The notes under the pieces were generated by a model. It had not been told where the DNA came from, did not search any database, and worked only from the letters and a program-made list of their open reading frames with translations. A program made the position numbers and the translations under genes. Below are positions 28,601 to 37,014 of a stretch of DNA of 64,000 nt, piece after piece. Where the stretch lies: the NCBI GenBank assembly GCA_028724885.1, contig JAQYTJ010000036.1, positions 81,682 to 145,681 on the forward strand, read 5' to 3'. The DNA comes from Bacteroidales bacterium (GTDB taxonomy: Bacteria > Bacteroidota > Bacteroidia > Bacteroidales > UBA932). Within the stretch, counting starts at the first letter, position 1; each line of letters opens with the position of its first letter.

Positions 28601-28869
28601 CTGGCAATCTTGAGGTTCTGATAACCAAGAATAGCTACTTCACTGTTAAGAGCACTCAGCTAACGTGGCTTGATCCTACTGGAAAGAAGCAGATAAATCC
28701 TTATCTGACTCCTAGCTATAACAACGGTACTATTACTTGGACCAGGACTCAAGAAGAGAATTCCGTGACTGCAGATCATGAAGAAAATCTTGAAATCACA
28801 GTCGTTGACTGCTATGGTCACGAAGAAATGATAACTCTTGCCGTAACAATCAAGAAGGCTACGAATTAA
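25690..28869 (+). CDS. Large coiled-coil surface lipoprotein
   Basis: Lipobox-like ...SMSMFNSCKDYDNDIDDLQGQID; long Ala-rich heptad coiled coil, then beta-rich C-terminal domains. Confidence 0.85.
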   Translation: MKKLISTFLIGALVITSMSMFNSCKDYDNDIDDLQGQIDPLKTDLEAQKKNLADLQATVLGIKKTAEDALAKAEKNAEGITANSKAISDVKNLADANAAEIKKVSEIASGTQTVAEAARKLAEEAKTTAEKAQNASTSALDSATSVAKIAKAAAEAATKAQDAADGAAQVAKAANDTAVMALTQAVDAYNLANNNKADIAAALQRIAKLEQDMQVALGYKATIDSLSGSLDSISKIVSSNSDTILKNSKAIAKAQEDLKTLSKSVGSNKKIIDALYAGITSVELFGSYVGGAVEDEGSLDDMFHRIFKLMHGLVTTDSKFGDDETYVSSDPIVSFDKGDDISTEANFLIRVNPANADITNADIKLINSKGEVLEYVVAGTPTRFNGLITRGTIGTSLWRVPFKVIDGKNITEEDFNKATTANTLNGIKDILYAIAINNTPSDSTRYVLSTFDIDPKYVSYEHTSVLDFNVDDKNVTEIHNRWTGDETSTEDAVKIDENIKEYTWANSTKDYPTPSVAMDEDHNVTPDDEDARYKQPLLPVEVGRMFTLKLTGADAAKIKNYYVALDKKAAIESTPSEWNAWKSYSYSGLFTTVSANKPLNITINSKEADGDIIGFRVFAVNYDGTLVDPDGRAFYVQVGEAANTESVAANDTITTVNAGITGAASLLEATGNTVIIPLSKNFAATSGNGFESNASGVLTLSDATKENLRNEQVYYQLLDKKKTATTDWSKAKFIILGVNNGGNWKDGSSLSGTIKATYTTTYPGSTTEVTRVVNTLNVTITKVLPTSNNTVLRFLPTQGNQTTGEFTLYMVPDLGWSANDQSETGSIDLDNTFYKLPDNIIFTFDKADFDDKGNLISKVTENQKTVYNAEEDPSDHVLYQLKKQFIDGKTAHDVAAAINYGKISSESEKDYAITLNQKLSAKFACWASANTYAWAKSKQPVITWKNSGEYASTNIAGDVVVKNSYDAQRFSGNLEVLITKNSYFTVKSTQLTWLDPTGKKQINPYLTPSYNNGTITWTRTQEENSVTADHEENLEITVVDCYGHEEMITLAVTIKKATN

Positions 28870-29059
28870 TCGCTCATTCGAAGGGGATGCTTCGATTGGC
28901 TAAGAGACATTCCCCTTTTAAAATAAACGGACCGTCACCGTTATGACGGATAATTAAAATAGCTAAAAACAAAATTGAACTGCCTTCTGCGTCGTGAGAT
29001 GCAGGAGGCATCTTTTTCTGTCCCCGTTCATCTCGGCATGGTGAAGCCGAGCCTTCATT

Positions 29060-29292
29060 AACCAGCCGGGTCAGCAAGAAAATAGCTGGAAAGGGTTGCG
29101 CGCTTTATGTCCGAAGAGATTGAGCAGGACTATAGACTTTATACTTTGCCGTGCCGGTTATCCTTGACTGATGGGCTGCTACGTTCAATTGCGCTGAGTG
29201 TAAGGAACCGCCGTATGCCGAACGGGAGTGAGAGGGGTCGGTAAACGAAGCGGGAGATAACGCGATTACTTTCGTCTACATCCTACTCGATT
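29060..29292 (+). mobile_element. Possible group II intron 3'-end remnant (degenerate domain V / domain VI-like)
   Basis: GGAACCGCCGTATGCCGAACGG...GTGAGAGGGGTCGG followed by a domain-VI-like stem ending CTACTCGAT; no RT ORF; 3' half of domain V appears deleted. Confidence 0.45.
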
Positions 29293-29793
29293 TCCTTTCG
29301 ATTTCCCATCTGCCGGACTTTGCGTCTTACCACATTCGTTCAGCTGAACGCCTAGCGAACAAGGAAGCGTGCGATTGGCGGTTGCAACTAGTTGATATTC
29401 AGCTATTCATGGAACGGTGACTCACGCTCGGTCATTATTTTGACAGAGCGTGAGATGGGTTTTGCAACTTATTGATTTTCAATTTTCCCCGTAGCGATGC
29501 CTCACGCTCCTCAGGCTTTGGCTGCTGCTTTTGGAGTTACGTTGTCAGAGGAAGGGAGACTGGCGGTGAAGCCGTCCGTTGCAGAGGGCTGGGCTGGCGG
29601 TGGTGCTGATTGGGGACCATGTCCAAAATGACATGGTGGGAAGCGCAGGATGACAATGGAGTGCCGGCGGAGTTGTCTCATTCAAGCCTTGCAGAACTCT
29701 GCAAATTGATTCTAAGAAATGGCCGTAATCCCGGGAACGTTTAATTTGTCGCAAAGATTTTCGTATATTTAACAATTGAAAAAATCTTGACTT

Positions 29794-31809
29794 ATGAATT
29801 TAAAGAATATGCTGACAATTTTCGGTGTGGCTGCGTTGCTGAGCGCATGTGGTCAAGGGGGACAGAAAGATGAGCGGACGGCTCAGAATGAGGATTTTCA
29901 TTATTTGATGGACGAATTTGCGGATTTGAAGGTAATTCGCTATCAGGTGCCTGGGTGGGAAGACTTGACGTTGAGGCAGAAGGAATATGCTTACCATCTC
30001 TCAGAGGCTGCAAAGTACGGCCGGGATATCACGTGGGACCAATATTGCAAATGGAACATTCCAGTAAGACATGCGGTTGAGGATATATTAAATGATTATA
30101 AAGGCGATCGCGACAGCGAGGATTTTCAGAAATTCACCGTGTATGCGAAGAGACTCTTTTTCTCTAATGGCATGCACCATCACTATGCCGAGGACAAGTT
30201 CTTCCCGGAATGCTCGAAGGAATATTTCAAGAGCCTGATGGAGGCAATCGGTGAGGGCGAGAAAGCCGACACGCTGCTGAATGTGATATATGCAAAGGAC
30301 ATCTATCCGCAACGACGCTCCACCTCTTCCAGTGGCGACATCGTGGCTCTCTCTGCCGTGAATTTTTATGACGGCGTCACTCGCAAGGAGGTAGAGGACT
30401 ATTACAATTCCATAGTGGATCCGGATGATACTACCCCAGTCGCCTACGGCCTTAATACCAAGGTTGTGAAGGTGGGCGGCAAGGTCGTGGAAGAGCCTTG
30501 GAAGGTTGGCGGAATATATTCAAATGCCTTGGAGAAGATAGTCGCTGAATTAGGAAAGGCAGCCGAGGTGGCTGAGAATGAGATTCAGAAGAAGGCGTTG
30601 AACCTATTAATTGAATATTACGAAACGGGAGATTTGAAGCTCTGGGACGACTTCAACGTGGAGTGGGTTCAGGACACCATCGGGCACGTAGATTTCATAA
30701 ACGGTTTCATCGAAGACTATGACGACCCGCTCGGCAGGAAAGCCACTTGGGAGGGATATGTGAACATCAAGGATTCGGCTGCGTCGGCGCGCACCGAGGT
30801 GCTGAGCGCCAATGCTCAATGGTTCGAAGACAATTCTCCGATCGACCCACGCTTCAAAAAGCCTCTGGTGAAAGGTGTGTCAGCAAAGGTGGTAAACGCC
30901 GTGGCTCTAGCCGGTGCCACTTATCCGTCTACCCCTATCGGGATAAATCTGCCGAATTCGGACTGGATCCGCAGGGATTACGGCTCGAAGTCGGTGACCA
31001 TCGCCAACATCACCCATGCTTACGACATGGCGGCGCAGGAATCACCTGCCAGTGCGCTGAACGAGTTCGCGTACTCGCAGGAGGAGATAGACAGGTACAA
31101 GAAATATGGCTCCTACGCCGATGAAATCCATACCGACTTGCACGAATGCCTGGGGCATGGATCGGGACAGCTTCTGCCGGGCGTGTCTTCCACAGCTCTG
31201 GGAGAGTATCAGTCTGCCCTGGAAGAGGCAAGAGCAGACCTTTTCGGTCTGTATTATGCTGCAGATCCCAAGTTGGTCGAGCTGGGCATAATGCCAGACG
31301 GAGAGGCTTACAAAGCTGAATATGATAGCTATATCCGTAACGGACTGATGGTCCAGCTGAACAGGATTGAGCTAGGACGCACGGTCACAGAGGCTCATAT
31401 GCAGAATCGCAAGCTCATCGCCGAATGGTGCTACGAGAAGGGGGCGCAGAACAATGTCATACAGAAGGTTAAAAAAGAAGGGAAGACTTATTTCGTGATC
31501 AATGACTACGAGGCGCTTCGCGGGCTTTTCGCCCAGCTGCTCGCTGAAATCCAAAGGATAAAGTCGGAAGGGGATTACAAGGCAGGAAAGAACCTGATTG
31601 ATGTTTATGCCGTGAATGTTGATAGGCAGCTGCACGAGGAAGTGAAGGCTCGTTATGATGCACTGGGCTTGAAGCCTTACGGTGGTTTCGTGAATCCGGA
31701 CATCGTGCCGGTAGAGAAAGATGGCAAGGTGGTCGATTACAAGATAGTCTACGCCGACGACTATCTCCGGCAGCAGCTCGATTACGGCAAGAAGTACAGT
31801 ACGCTGTAG
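29794..31809 (+). CDS. Dipeptidyl peptidase III-like metallopeptidase (M49)
   Basis: Zinc motif HECLGH (LHECLGHGSGQLLPG) and EEARADLFGLYY; N-terminal lipoprotein signal. Confidence 0.92.
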   Translation: MNLKNMLTIFGVAALLSACGQGGQKDERTAQNEDFHYLMDEFADLKVIRYQVPGWEDLTLRQKEYAYHLSEAAKYGRDITWDQYCKWNIPVRHAVEDILNDYKGDRDSEDFQKFTVYAKRLFFSNGMHHHYAEDKFFPECSKEYFKSLMEAIGEGEKADTLLNVIYAKDIYPQRRSTSSSGDIVALSAVNFYDGVTRKEVEDYYNSIVDPDDTTPVAYGLNTKVVKVGGKVVEEPWKVGGIYSNALEKIVAELGKAAEVAENEIQKKALNLLIEYYETGDLKLWDDFNVEWVQDTIGHVDFINGFIEDYDDPLGRKATWEGYVNIKDSAASARTEVLSANAQWFEDNSPIDPRFKKPLVKGVSAKVVNAVALAGATYPSTPIGINLPNSDWIRRDYGSKSVTIANITHAYDMAAQESPASALNEFAYSQEEIDRYKKYGSYADEIHTDLHECLGHGSGQLLPGVSSTALGEYQSALEEARADLFGLYYAADPKLVELGIMPDGEAYKAEYDSYIRNGLMVQLNRIELGRTVTEAHMQNRKLIAEWCYEKGAQNNVIQKVKKEGKTYFVINDYEALRGLFAQLLAEIQRIKSEGDYKAGKNLIDVYAVNVDRQLHEEVKARYDALGLKPYGGFVNPDIVPVEKDGKVVDYKIVYADDYLRQQLDYGKKYSTL

Positions 31810-32685
31810 ATGGATCTGACGGGGAAGATAATATCGGATTACTCGGACTATCTGAGGATAGAGAGGGCGATGTCTCCGAATACTGTGGCATCATATGTCT
31901 CTGATTTGCAGGAGTTTTTCGACATTATGTCGTTGCAGCCTGCGGAAGTTGCATCTGATGACATAGTGGCCTACTTAGGAAAGCGCAAGGACATCTCAAA
32001 ACGCTCTCAGGCTAGGCTCTTGAGCGCAATGAATTCTTTCTTCAGATGGCTGATAATCGAGGGCGAGCGGAAGGATAATCCCGTGGATGCAGTTGATTCC
32101 CCGAAGCTTGGTCGGTATCTGCCAGAAGTTCTTTCGGAAGACGAGGTGTCGGCAATCATGGATTCCGTTGACCTGAGCGCTTGGACAGGAAAACGTGACA
32201 GGGCAATCTTGGAGGTGCTTTACGGTTGTGGGTTAAGGGTTTCCGAGGCAGTCGGATTAAAAATTTCTTTCGTCTACCTGGACGAGCATTTCGTGCGAGT
32301 AGTAGGAAAGGGTAACAAAGAAAGGGTCGTGCCGCTAGGGAACATGGCAGCTGATGCCATAAAAAACTACCTTGCGCTGAGGCCGGAGCCGTATTCTTCT
32401 GAATATGATGACATCCTGTTCCTGAATAAGTTCGGCAAATCCCTCAGCCGCATTTCCATGTTCAACATGGTGAAGAAGCAGGCAATGCTTGCTGGCATTC
32501 ACAAAGAAATATCTCCGCACACGTTACGGCACTCATTCGCGACCCACCTCATAGAGCACGGGGCAGACCTACGAGTCGTTCAGGATATGCTCGGCCACGA
32601 ATCAATACTTACAACTGAAATCTACACCCACATCGACTCCTCTACATGGCAGAGAAATATCCTCAGCCATCATCCGCGCGGCTGA
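31810..32685 (+). CDS. xerD: Site-specific tyrosine recombinase XerD-like
   Basis: Full-length Xer: MSPNTVASYVSDLQEF...YGCGLRVSEAVGL...SPHTLRHSFATHLIEHGADLRVVQDMLGHESILTTEIYTHID. Confidence 0.9.
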   Translation: MDLTGKIISDYSDYLRIERAMSPNTVASYVSDLQEFFDIMSLQPAEVASDDIVAYLGKRKDISKRSQARLLSAMNSFFRWLIIEGERKDNPVDAVDSPKLGRYLPEVLSEDEVSAIMDSVDLSAWTGKRDRAILEVLYGCGLRVSEAVGLKISFVYLDEHFVRVVGKGNKERVVPLGNMAADAIKNYLALRPEPYSSEYDDILFLNKFGKSLSRISMFNMVKKQAMLAGIHKEISPHTLRHSFATHLIEHGADLRVVQDMLGHESILTTEIYTHIDSSTWQRNILSHHPRG

Positions 32686-32696
32686 ACGCAACGATA

Positions 32697-33314
32697 TTAT
32701 TTGAGGGCACCGCAAGATTCGAGATATTCAAGAATCTGAGCGTTTTCGTTGCTCTTGACGATGCTGGTCTCCTTGCCATACTTATGCATATTCTTAGAAC
32801 TCGTCAATTCTTCCGATGGCCTAATTAGGACTAATCCCGCAACCTTCTTTTTGTGTTTTGCGGCTGCGCCAATGGTGGCTTTTGCTGAAGCACTGTCAGC
32901 AACGAAAAAGACTAGGTCTTTTTCCACGAACTTCTCTTTCCTTATTTTATCGAGCAGGGTCTGGGCATCTTTGTCATCGTGCAGGGCAGCCATATACCCA
33001 ACTATCCCGTGTGACGCCAGACTGGTTAGCACGCTTTTAGGCATGGAAGTGTATAAAGGTTCGTGAAAGAATATTATGGCAGGCCGTTTGCCGAGAGAAT
33101 CTGGAAAATTCCCATTCTCGTCCGTTGGTTTAAAGACCTTGCCGAACAATTTTTTACCGTGACTGTAATAACTTAATTCCTCGACGATAACTTTGCTGCC
33201 GTTTTGGGCATCCACTCTCTCCCGAGGACCTTTGTCCTTAAAAAATATCCATGCACCTATTCCTAATGCACCAGCAATGATGGCGATGACCAGCGATCCT
33301 ATAAGTTTTCTCAT
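32697..33314 (-). CDS. Hypothetical membrane-anchored protein
   Basis: MRKLIGSLVIAIIAGALGIGAWIFF signal/TM, then soluble domain. Confidence 0.7.
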   Translation of the reverse strand: MRKLIGSLVIAIIAGALGIGAWIFFKDKGPRERVDAQNGSKVIVEELSYYSHGKKLFGKVFKPTDENGNFPDSLGKRPAIIFFHEPLYTSMPKSVLTSLASHGIVGYMAALHDDKDAQTLLDKIRKEKFVEKDLVFFVADSASAKATIGAAAKHKKKVAGLVLIRPSEELTSSKNMHKYGKETSIVKSNENAQILEYLESCGALK

Positions 33315-33449
33315 ATTCAGAAATGCTAACCTACGCAAAGTTAGGACTTTTCTATGAATATGCCGTAGCGGGTTTCCCCAAAATGCCAATCTTTCTTGAA
33401 AAATTATTAACTTTAAACCAATTCTGAACGAACAGTAACGTTAAACGAT

Positions 33450-36305
33450 ATGGACCAGCGGCAGACTGAATTTCTTAAGAAAATAAGCACTTTCATTCCA
33501 AAAGAAAGGATTTATGCCGATGCCTTGAAATGCCTTGCATGGGGAACTGATGCGGGGTTTTATCGTCTGACACCGCAAATAGTCGTGCGGTCGGACAATG
33601 AGGAGGAAGTGTCCCGATTGCTGAAAGAGGCTTCCGGAATGAGCGTCCCCGTGACTTTCAGAGCGGCTGGTACAAGCCTTTCGGGGCAGGCGATTACTGA
33701 TTCGGTTCTCATAGTCGCTGGAAAACACTGGGAGAAGTATTCACTGTCTCCTGACAAAAAGACTATCACGATGCAGCCTGGACTCGTGGGTGGCCAAGTT
33801 AACAAGATTCTTGCGCAGTTCGGCCGATATTTCGGGCCGGATCCGGCATCGGTGAACAGTTGCATGGTGGGCGGAATAGTGATGAACAATGCGTCCGGCA
33901 TGAGCTGCGGCACGCATGCGAACAGCGACAAGGAACTGCTCTCGGCGAGGATTGTGTTTGCCAATGGAACTGTGCTGGACACTTCGTCGAGAGATAGCCG
34001 CAAGGCTTTCTACGACGAGCATGGGGACTTCTTGCGTGCGATAGAGGCTTTAAGAGACGAGATTCGTGCAGACAAGGAACTCACGGACCGAATTAATTAT
34101 AAATATTCAATCAAGAACGTCACTGGGCTCAATATTCTGCCTTTTGTGCGCTTCGACGATCCGTTCGACATCATAACTCATCTGCTGGCTGGCTCCGAGG
34201 GCACTCTGGCCTTCCTTAGCCAAGTCACTATGAAGACGCTTCCGTTGTCCAGTCTCAGGGCTAGCGCCATGATATATTTCTCTGACATTCGGGAGGCGGC
34301 AAGGGTAGTCGTATCCCTTAAAGAGATGAGCGTCAATGCGGTGGAGCTTCTGGATAAGCGTTCCTTGGCTTCAATGAACGATACGACGGGCCCGAATCTT
34401 ACAGCTCTGCTGATTGAGACCAGGGCAGACTCTGAGGAAGAACTTCATCAGCATATTCAGGAAATAACGTCCATCATCGATGGCTTCAAAACTTACGTTC
34501 CGTTCAAGTTCACGGAGGATCCGGCTGTATATTCAAAATACTGGGCTATCCGTTCCGGAATATTCCCTTCGGTCGGAGGCATGAGGCGTATTGGCACCAC
34601 CTGCCTCATCGAGGACGTAGCTTTCCATATTCAGGATTTGCCGAATGCCACTGCCGATCTTTCCGATTTGCTGGACAAGCACGGCTATGACGATTCTTGC
34701 ATCTACGGCCATGCTCTGGAAGGGAATTTCCATTTCATTATCAATCAGGCATTTGATTCACAGAAAGAAGTCGATCGCTACAAGGCTATGATTCAGGATC
34801 TCGTGCATCTGGTTGTGGATAAATACGATGGGTCGCTGAAGGCTGAGCATGGGACAGGGCGGAACATGGCTCCATTCGTGAAATACGAGTGGGGCGAGAA
34901 GGCATATTCGCTGATGAAACGAGTGAAGGCTTTATTCGATCCATTGGAAATATTGAATCCTGGTGTTATATTTAATGATGATCCTGAGTGTTATGTGCGT
35001 GATTTTAAGGCTCTTCCAGCGCTAAATGGGCGTTGGGAAGAAAAGCTGGAGAAGATCAACAAGTGCATAGAGTGCGGTTTTTGCGAGGTGAATTGCGTGT
35101 CCTGCGGATTCACCATGTCGGCGCGGACTAGGATAGTGGCGAGGCGTGAGATGGAGAGGCTCAGGCTGCTTTCAGAGAAAGGCGATGCTGATGCGGCTGG
35201 GAGGCTGAGGATATTGGAAAAGGAATATGCTTACGATGGTGATAGGACGTGCGCCGGAGATGGATTGTGTTCTATGTCCTGCCCTATGGGCATAAATGTG
35301 GCAGACCTCACGCACGAGATTCGCAGGGAAGTCCTTCCGTCCCATACAGGCGGTCGTTCCCTAGGCATGTTTGCGGCGAAGCATTTCGCCGGTGTCAAGT
35401 CCTTGATTCGTTTCCTGCTGGGCTCGGCAAGACTGGGCGAAAATGTTTTGGGAACGCATGCCATGAAGGGTCTTTGCCGCTGGCTTCACGATTCGTTCGG
35501 CATCATGCTCTGGACTCCGTCCACTCCCGGCCCATATAAGATTCCGAAAGAAATCATCTCCGCTAATTCATCCGCCGAGTCCAATCAGGTGACGAAGCTC
35601 GAAATCTTAAAGGTCGTGTATATTCCTAGCTGCATGAATCAGATGATGGGAATGCCGCTGCACAGCTCATTCAAGAGGCCTCTGGTGGAGGAAACTTGCG
35701 AACTGCTGCGAAAAGCTAACTGCGAAGTCATATTCCCGGAGAATATGTCGAAGCTTTGTTGCGGGACCATCTGGGAGAGCAAAGGAATGCCGGATGTGGC
35801 TTCGATGAAGCTCAAGGAGATGAAGGATGCAATCTGGAAGGCATCCCAGGAGGGGAGACTGCCGGTTCTCTGCGATCAGAGCCCATGCCTGCATCATCTT
35901 AGGCAGCATATTCATGACATGGATTTGTACGAGCCGGCTGAATTCATTTATAAATTCTTGAAAGATAGGCTTGAATTCCATAAGACTGACGAGCCGGTGC
36001 CTGTGCATCTTACCTGCTCCACGAGGCTGATGAAGGTCGATGAAACTTTCGTCAGGCTGGCATCGCTGTGCTCTAGCAAAGTCATTGTTCCAGAGGGTGT
36101 TGGCTGCTGCGCCTTTGCCGGTGACAAGGGCATGTCCTATCCGGAGCTGAATGCTTATGCGCTTAGGAAGCTTCGCGAGCAGGTGAAAGACTGCAAGGTG
36201 GGATATTCGAATAGCCGTACCTGCGAGATTGGTCTCGCCACCAATTCCGGCATCCCGTATGTCTCGATCGTCTATCTCGTGAACTCTTGCACAACCGCTA
36301 GATAA
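33450..36305 (+). CDS. FAD-binding and (Fe-S)-cluster oxidoreductase (D-lactate dehydrogenase / GlcD-GlcF fusion type)
   Basis: TFRAAGTSLSGQAITDSVLI; KCIECGFCEVNCVSCG; CAGDGLCSMSCPMGINVADL; CCG motifs. Confidence 0.93.
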   Translation: MDQRQTEFLKKISTFIPKERIYADALKCLAWGTDAGFYRLTPQIVVRSDNEEEVSRLLKEASGMSVPVTFRAAGTSLSGQAITDSVLIVAGKHWEKYSLSPDKKTITMQPGLVGGQVNKILAQFGRYFGPDPASVNSCMVGGIVMNNASGMSCGTHANSDKELLSARIVFANGTVLDTSSRDSRKAFYDEHGDFLRAIEALRDEIRADKELTDRINYKYSIKNVTGLNILPFVRFDDPFDIITHLLAGSEGTLAFLSQVTMKTLPLSSLRASAMIYFSDIREAARVVVSLKEMSVNAVELLDKRSLASMNDTTGPNLTALLIETRADSEEELHQHIQEITSIIDGFKTYVPFKFTEDPAVYSKYWAIRSGIFPSVGGMRRIGTTCLIEDVAFHIQDLPNATADLSDLLDKHGYDDSCIYGHALEGNFHFIINQAFDSQKEVDRYKAMIQDLVHLVVDKYDGSLKAEHGTGRNMAPFVKYEWGEKAYSLMKRVKALFDPLEILNPGVIFNDDPECYVRDFKALPALNGRWEEKLEKINKCIECGFCEVNCVSCGFTMSARTRIVARREMERLRLLSEKGDADAAGRLRILEKEYAYDGDRTCAGDGLCSMSCPMGINVADLTHEIRREVLPSHTGGRSLGMFAAKHFAGVKSLIRFLLGSARLGENVLGTHAMKGLCRWLHDSFGIMLWTPSTPGPYKIPKEIISANSSAESNQVTKLEILKVVYIPSCMNQMMGMPLHSSFKRPLVEETCELLRKANCEVIFPENMSKLCCGTIWESKGMPDVASMKLKEMKDAIWKASQEGRLPVLCDQSPCLHHLRQHIHDMDLYEPAEFIYKFLKDRLEFHKTDEPVPVHLTCSTRLMKVDETFVRLASLCSSKVIVPEGVGCCAFAGDKGMSYPELNAYALRKLREQVKDCKVGYSNSRTCEIGLATNSGIPYVSIVYLVNSCTTAR

Positions 36306-36360
36306 ATCACCTTGCAGGAAAAACGGCCACAGAGGATGATCCGTAGTTGTGATGTAGAAA

Positions 36361-37002
36361 TCATTGAATATCTTGCAGCGCAGGGGAGAGCATCATGTCG
36401 CGTGGATTTGTGCCAGGGACATCTTGTGGAATAGGCACTCCCATCTTGGCGAATAGCTTGACCCAGTATGCAGGATATTCGCCATCTGCCCCTTTGAAGT
36501 TCATGGGCTTATTCTCGAAGACATATTCATTTCCTGCGAAGTAGCTGTCTCGTACCAGCTCGGAGCAGTAGCAGGCACCATTGTCTGGCAGAAAGTTGAA
36601 ATCGTAAGGTTGGCCGAGGCGCTGCTTGGCGTTCCGAACATACTTTCGGGCAGGTTTGTTGTCCTTCAATCGCTTGTAAATCAGTACGGGCTTAGTGCCG
36701 TCATGGCGAGTGAAATCCTGAACCAGCGTGTCTAGAGGATGCCTGTCCACGCCGTGCTTGATTGTCGCATCGAGCACGTAAACTGAGTCGCCGGAAACAT
36801 CTATGATTCCGACATGAACTATCTCCAAGGTGTCCTCCGGGCCTGTAGCGGCAGCGATTGCGCTGGACATAGAAGAGTCTGGCATGTCCTTATGCAGCCC
36901 TACGAATACGAGGTCTCCAGTCTGGAGGAGAGTCTTCGGCGCCTGAGAGCATGCGCACAGCAGAGCTAATGCTAATAATAGTGTTGTTCTTTTGGTTGTC
37001 AT
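36361..37002 (-). CDS. YiiX/YebB-like NlpC/P60-type cysteine hydrolase, lipoprotein
   Basis: LLCACSQAP lipobox; LLQTGDLVFVG...HVGIID...CYCSELVRDSY. Confidence 0.8.
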   Translation of the reverse strand: MTTKRTTLLLALALLCACSQAPKTLLQTGDLVFVGLHKDMPDSSMSSAIAAATGPEDTLEIVHVGIIDVSGDSVYVLDATIKHGVDRHPLDTLVQDFTRHDGTKPVLIYKRLKDNKPARKYVRNAKQRLGQPYDFNFLPDNGACYCSELVRDSYFAGNEYVFENKPMNFKGADGEYPAYWVKLFAKMGVPIPQDVPGTNPRDMMLSPALQDIQ

Positions 37003-37014
37003 ACGGATCGTTAT

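Noticed and set aside
29545-29775. Small ORFs in the 28.9-29.8 kb gap
   Set aside because: No domain similarity and they overlap structured repeats; more likely non-coding debris.
31810-32685. XerD-like recombinase considered as a mobile-element integrase
   Set aside because: Full-length Xer architecture, housekeeping neighbours, and no att or inverted repeats seen around it.
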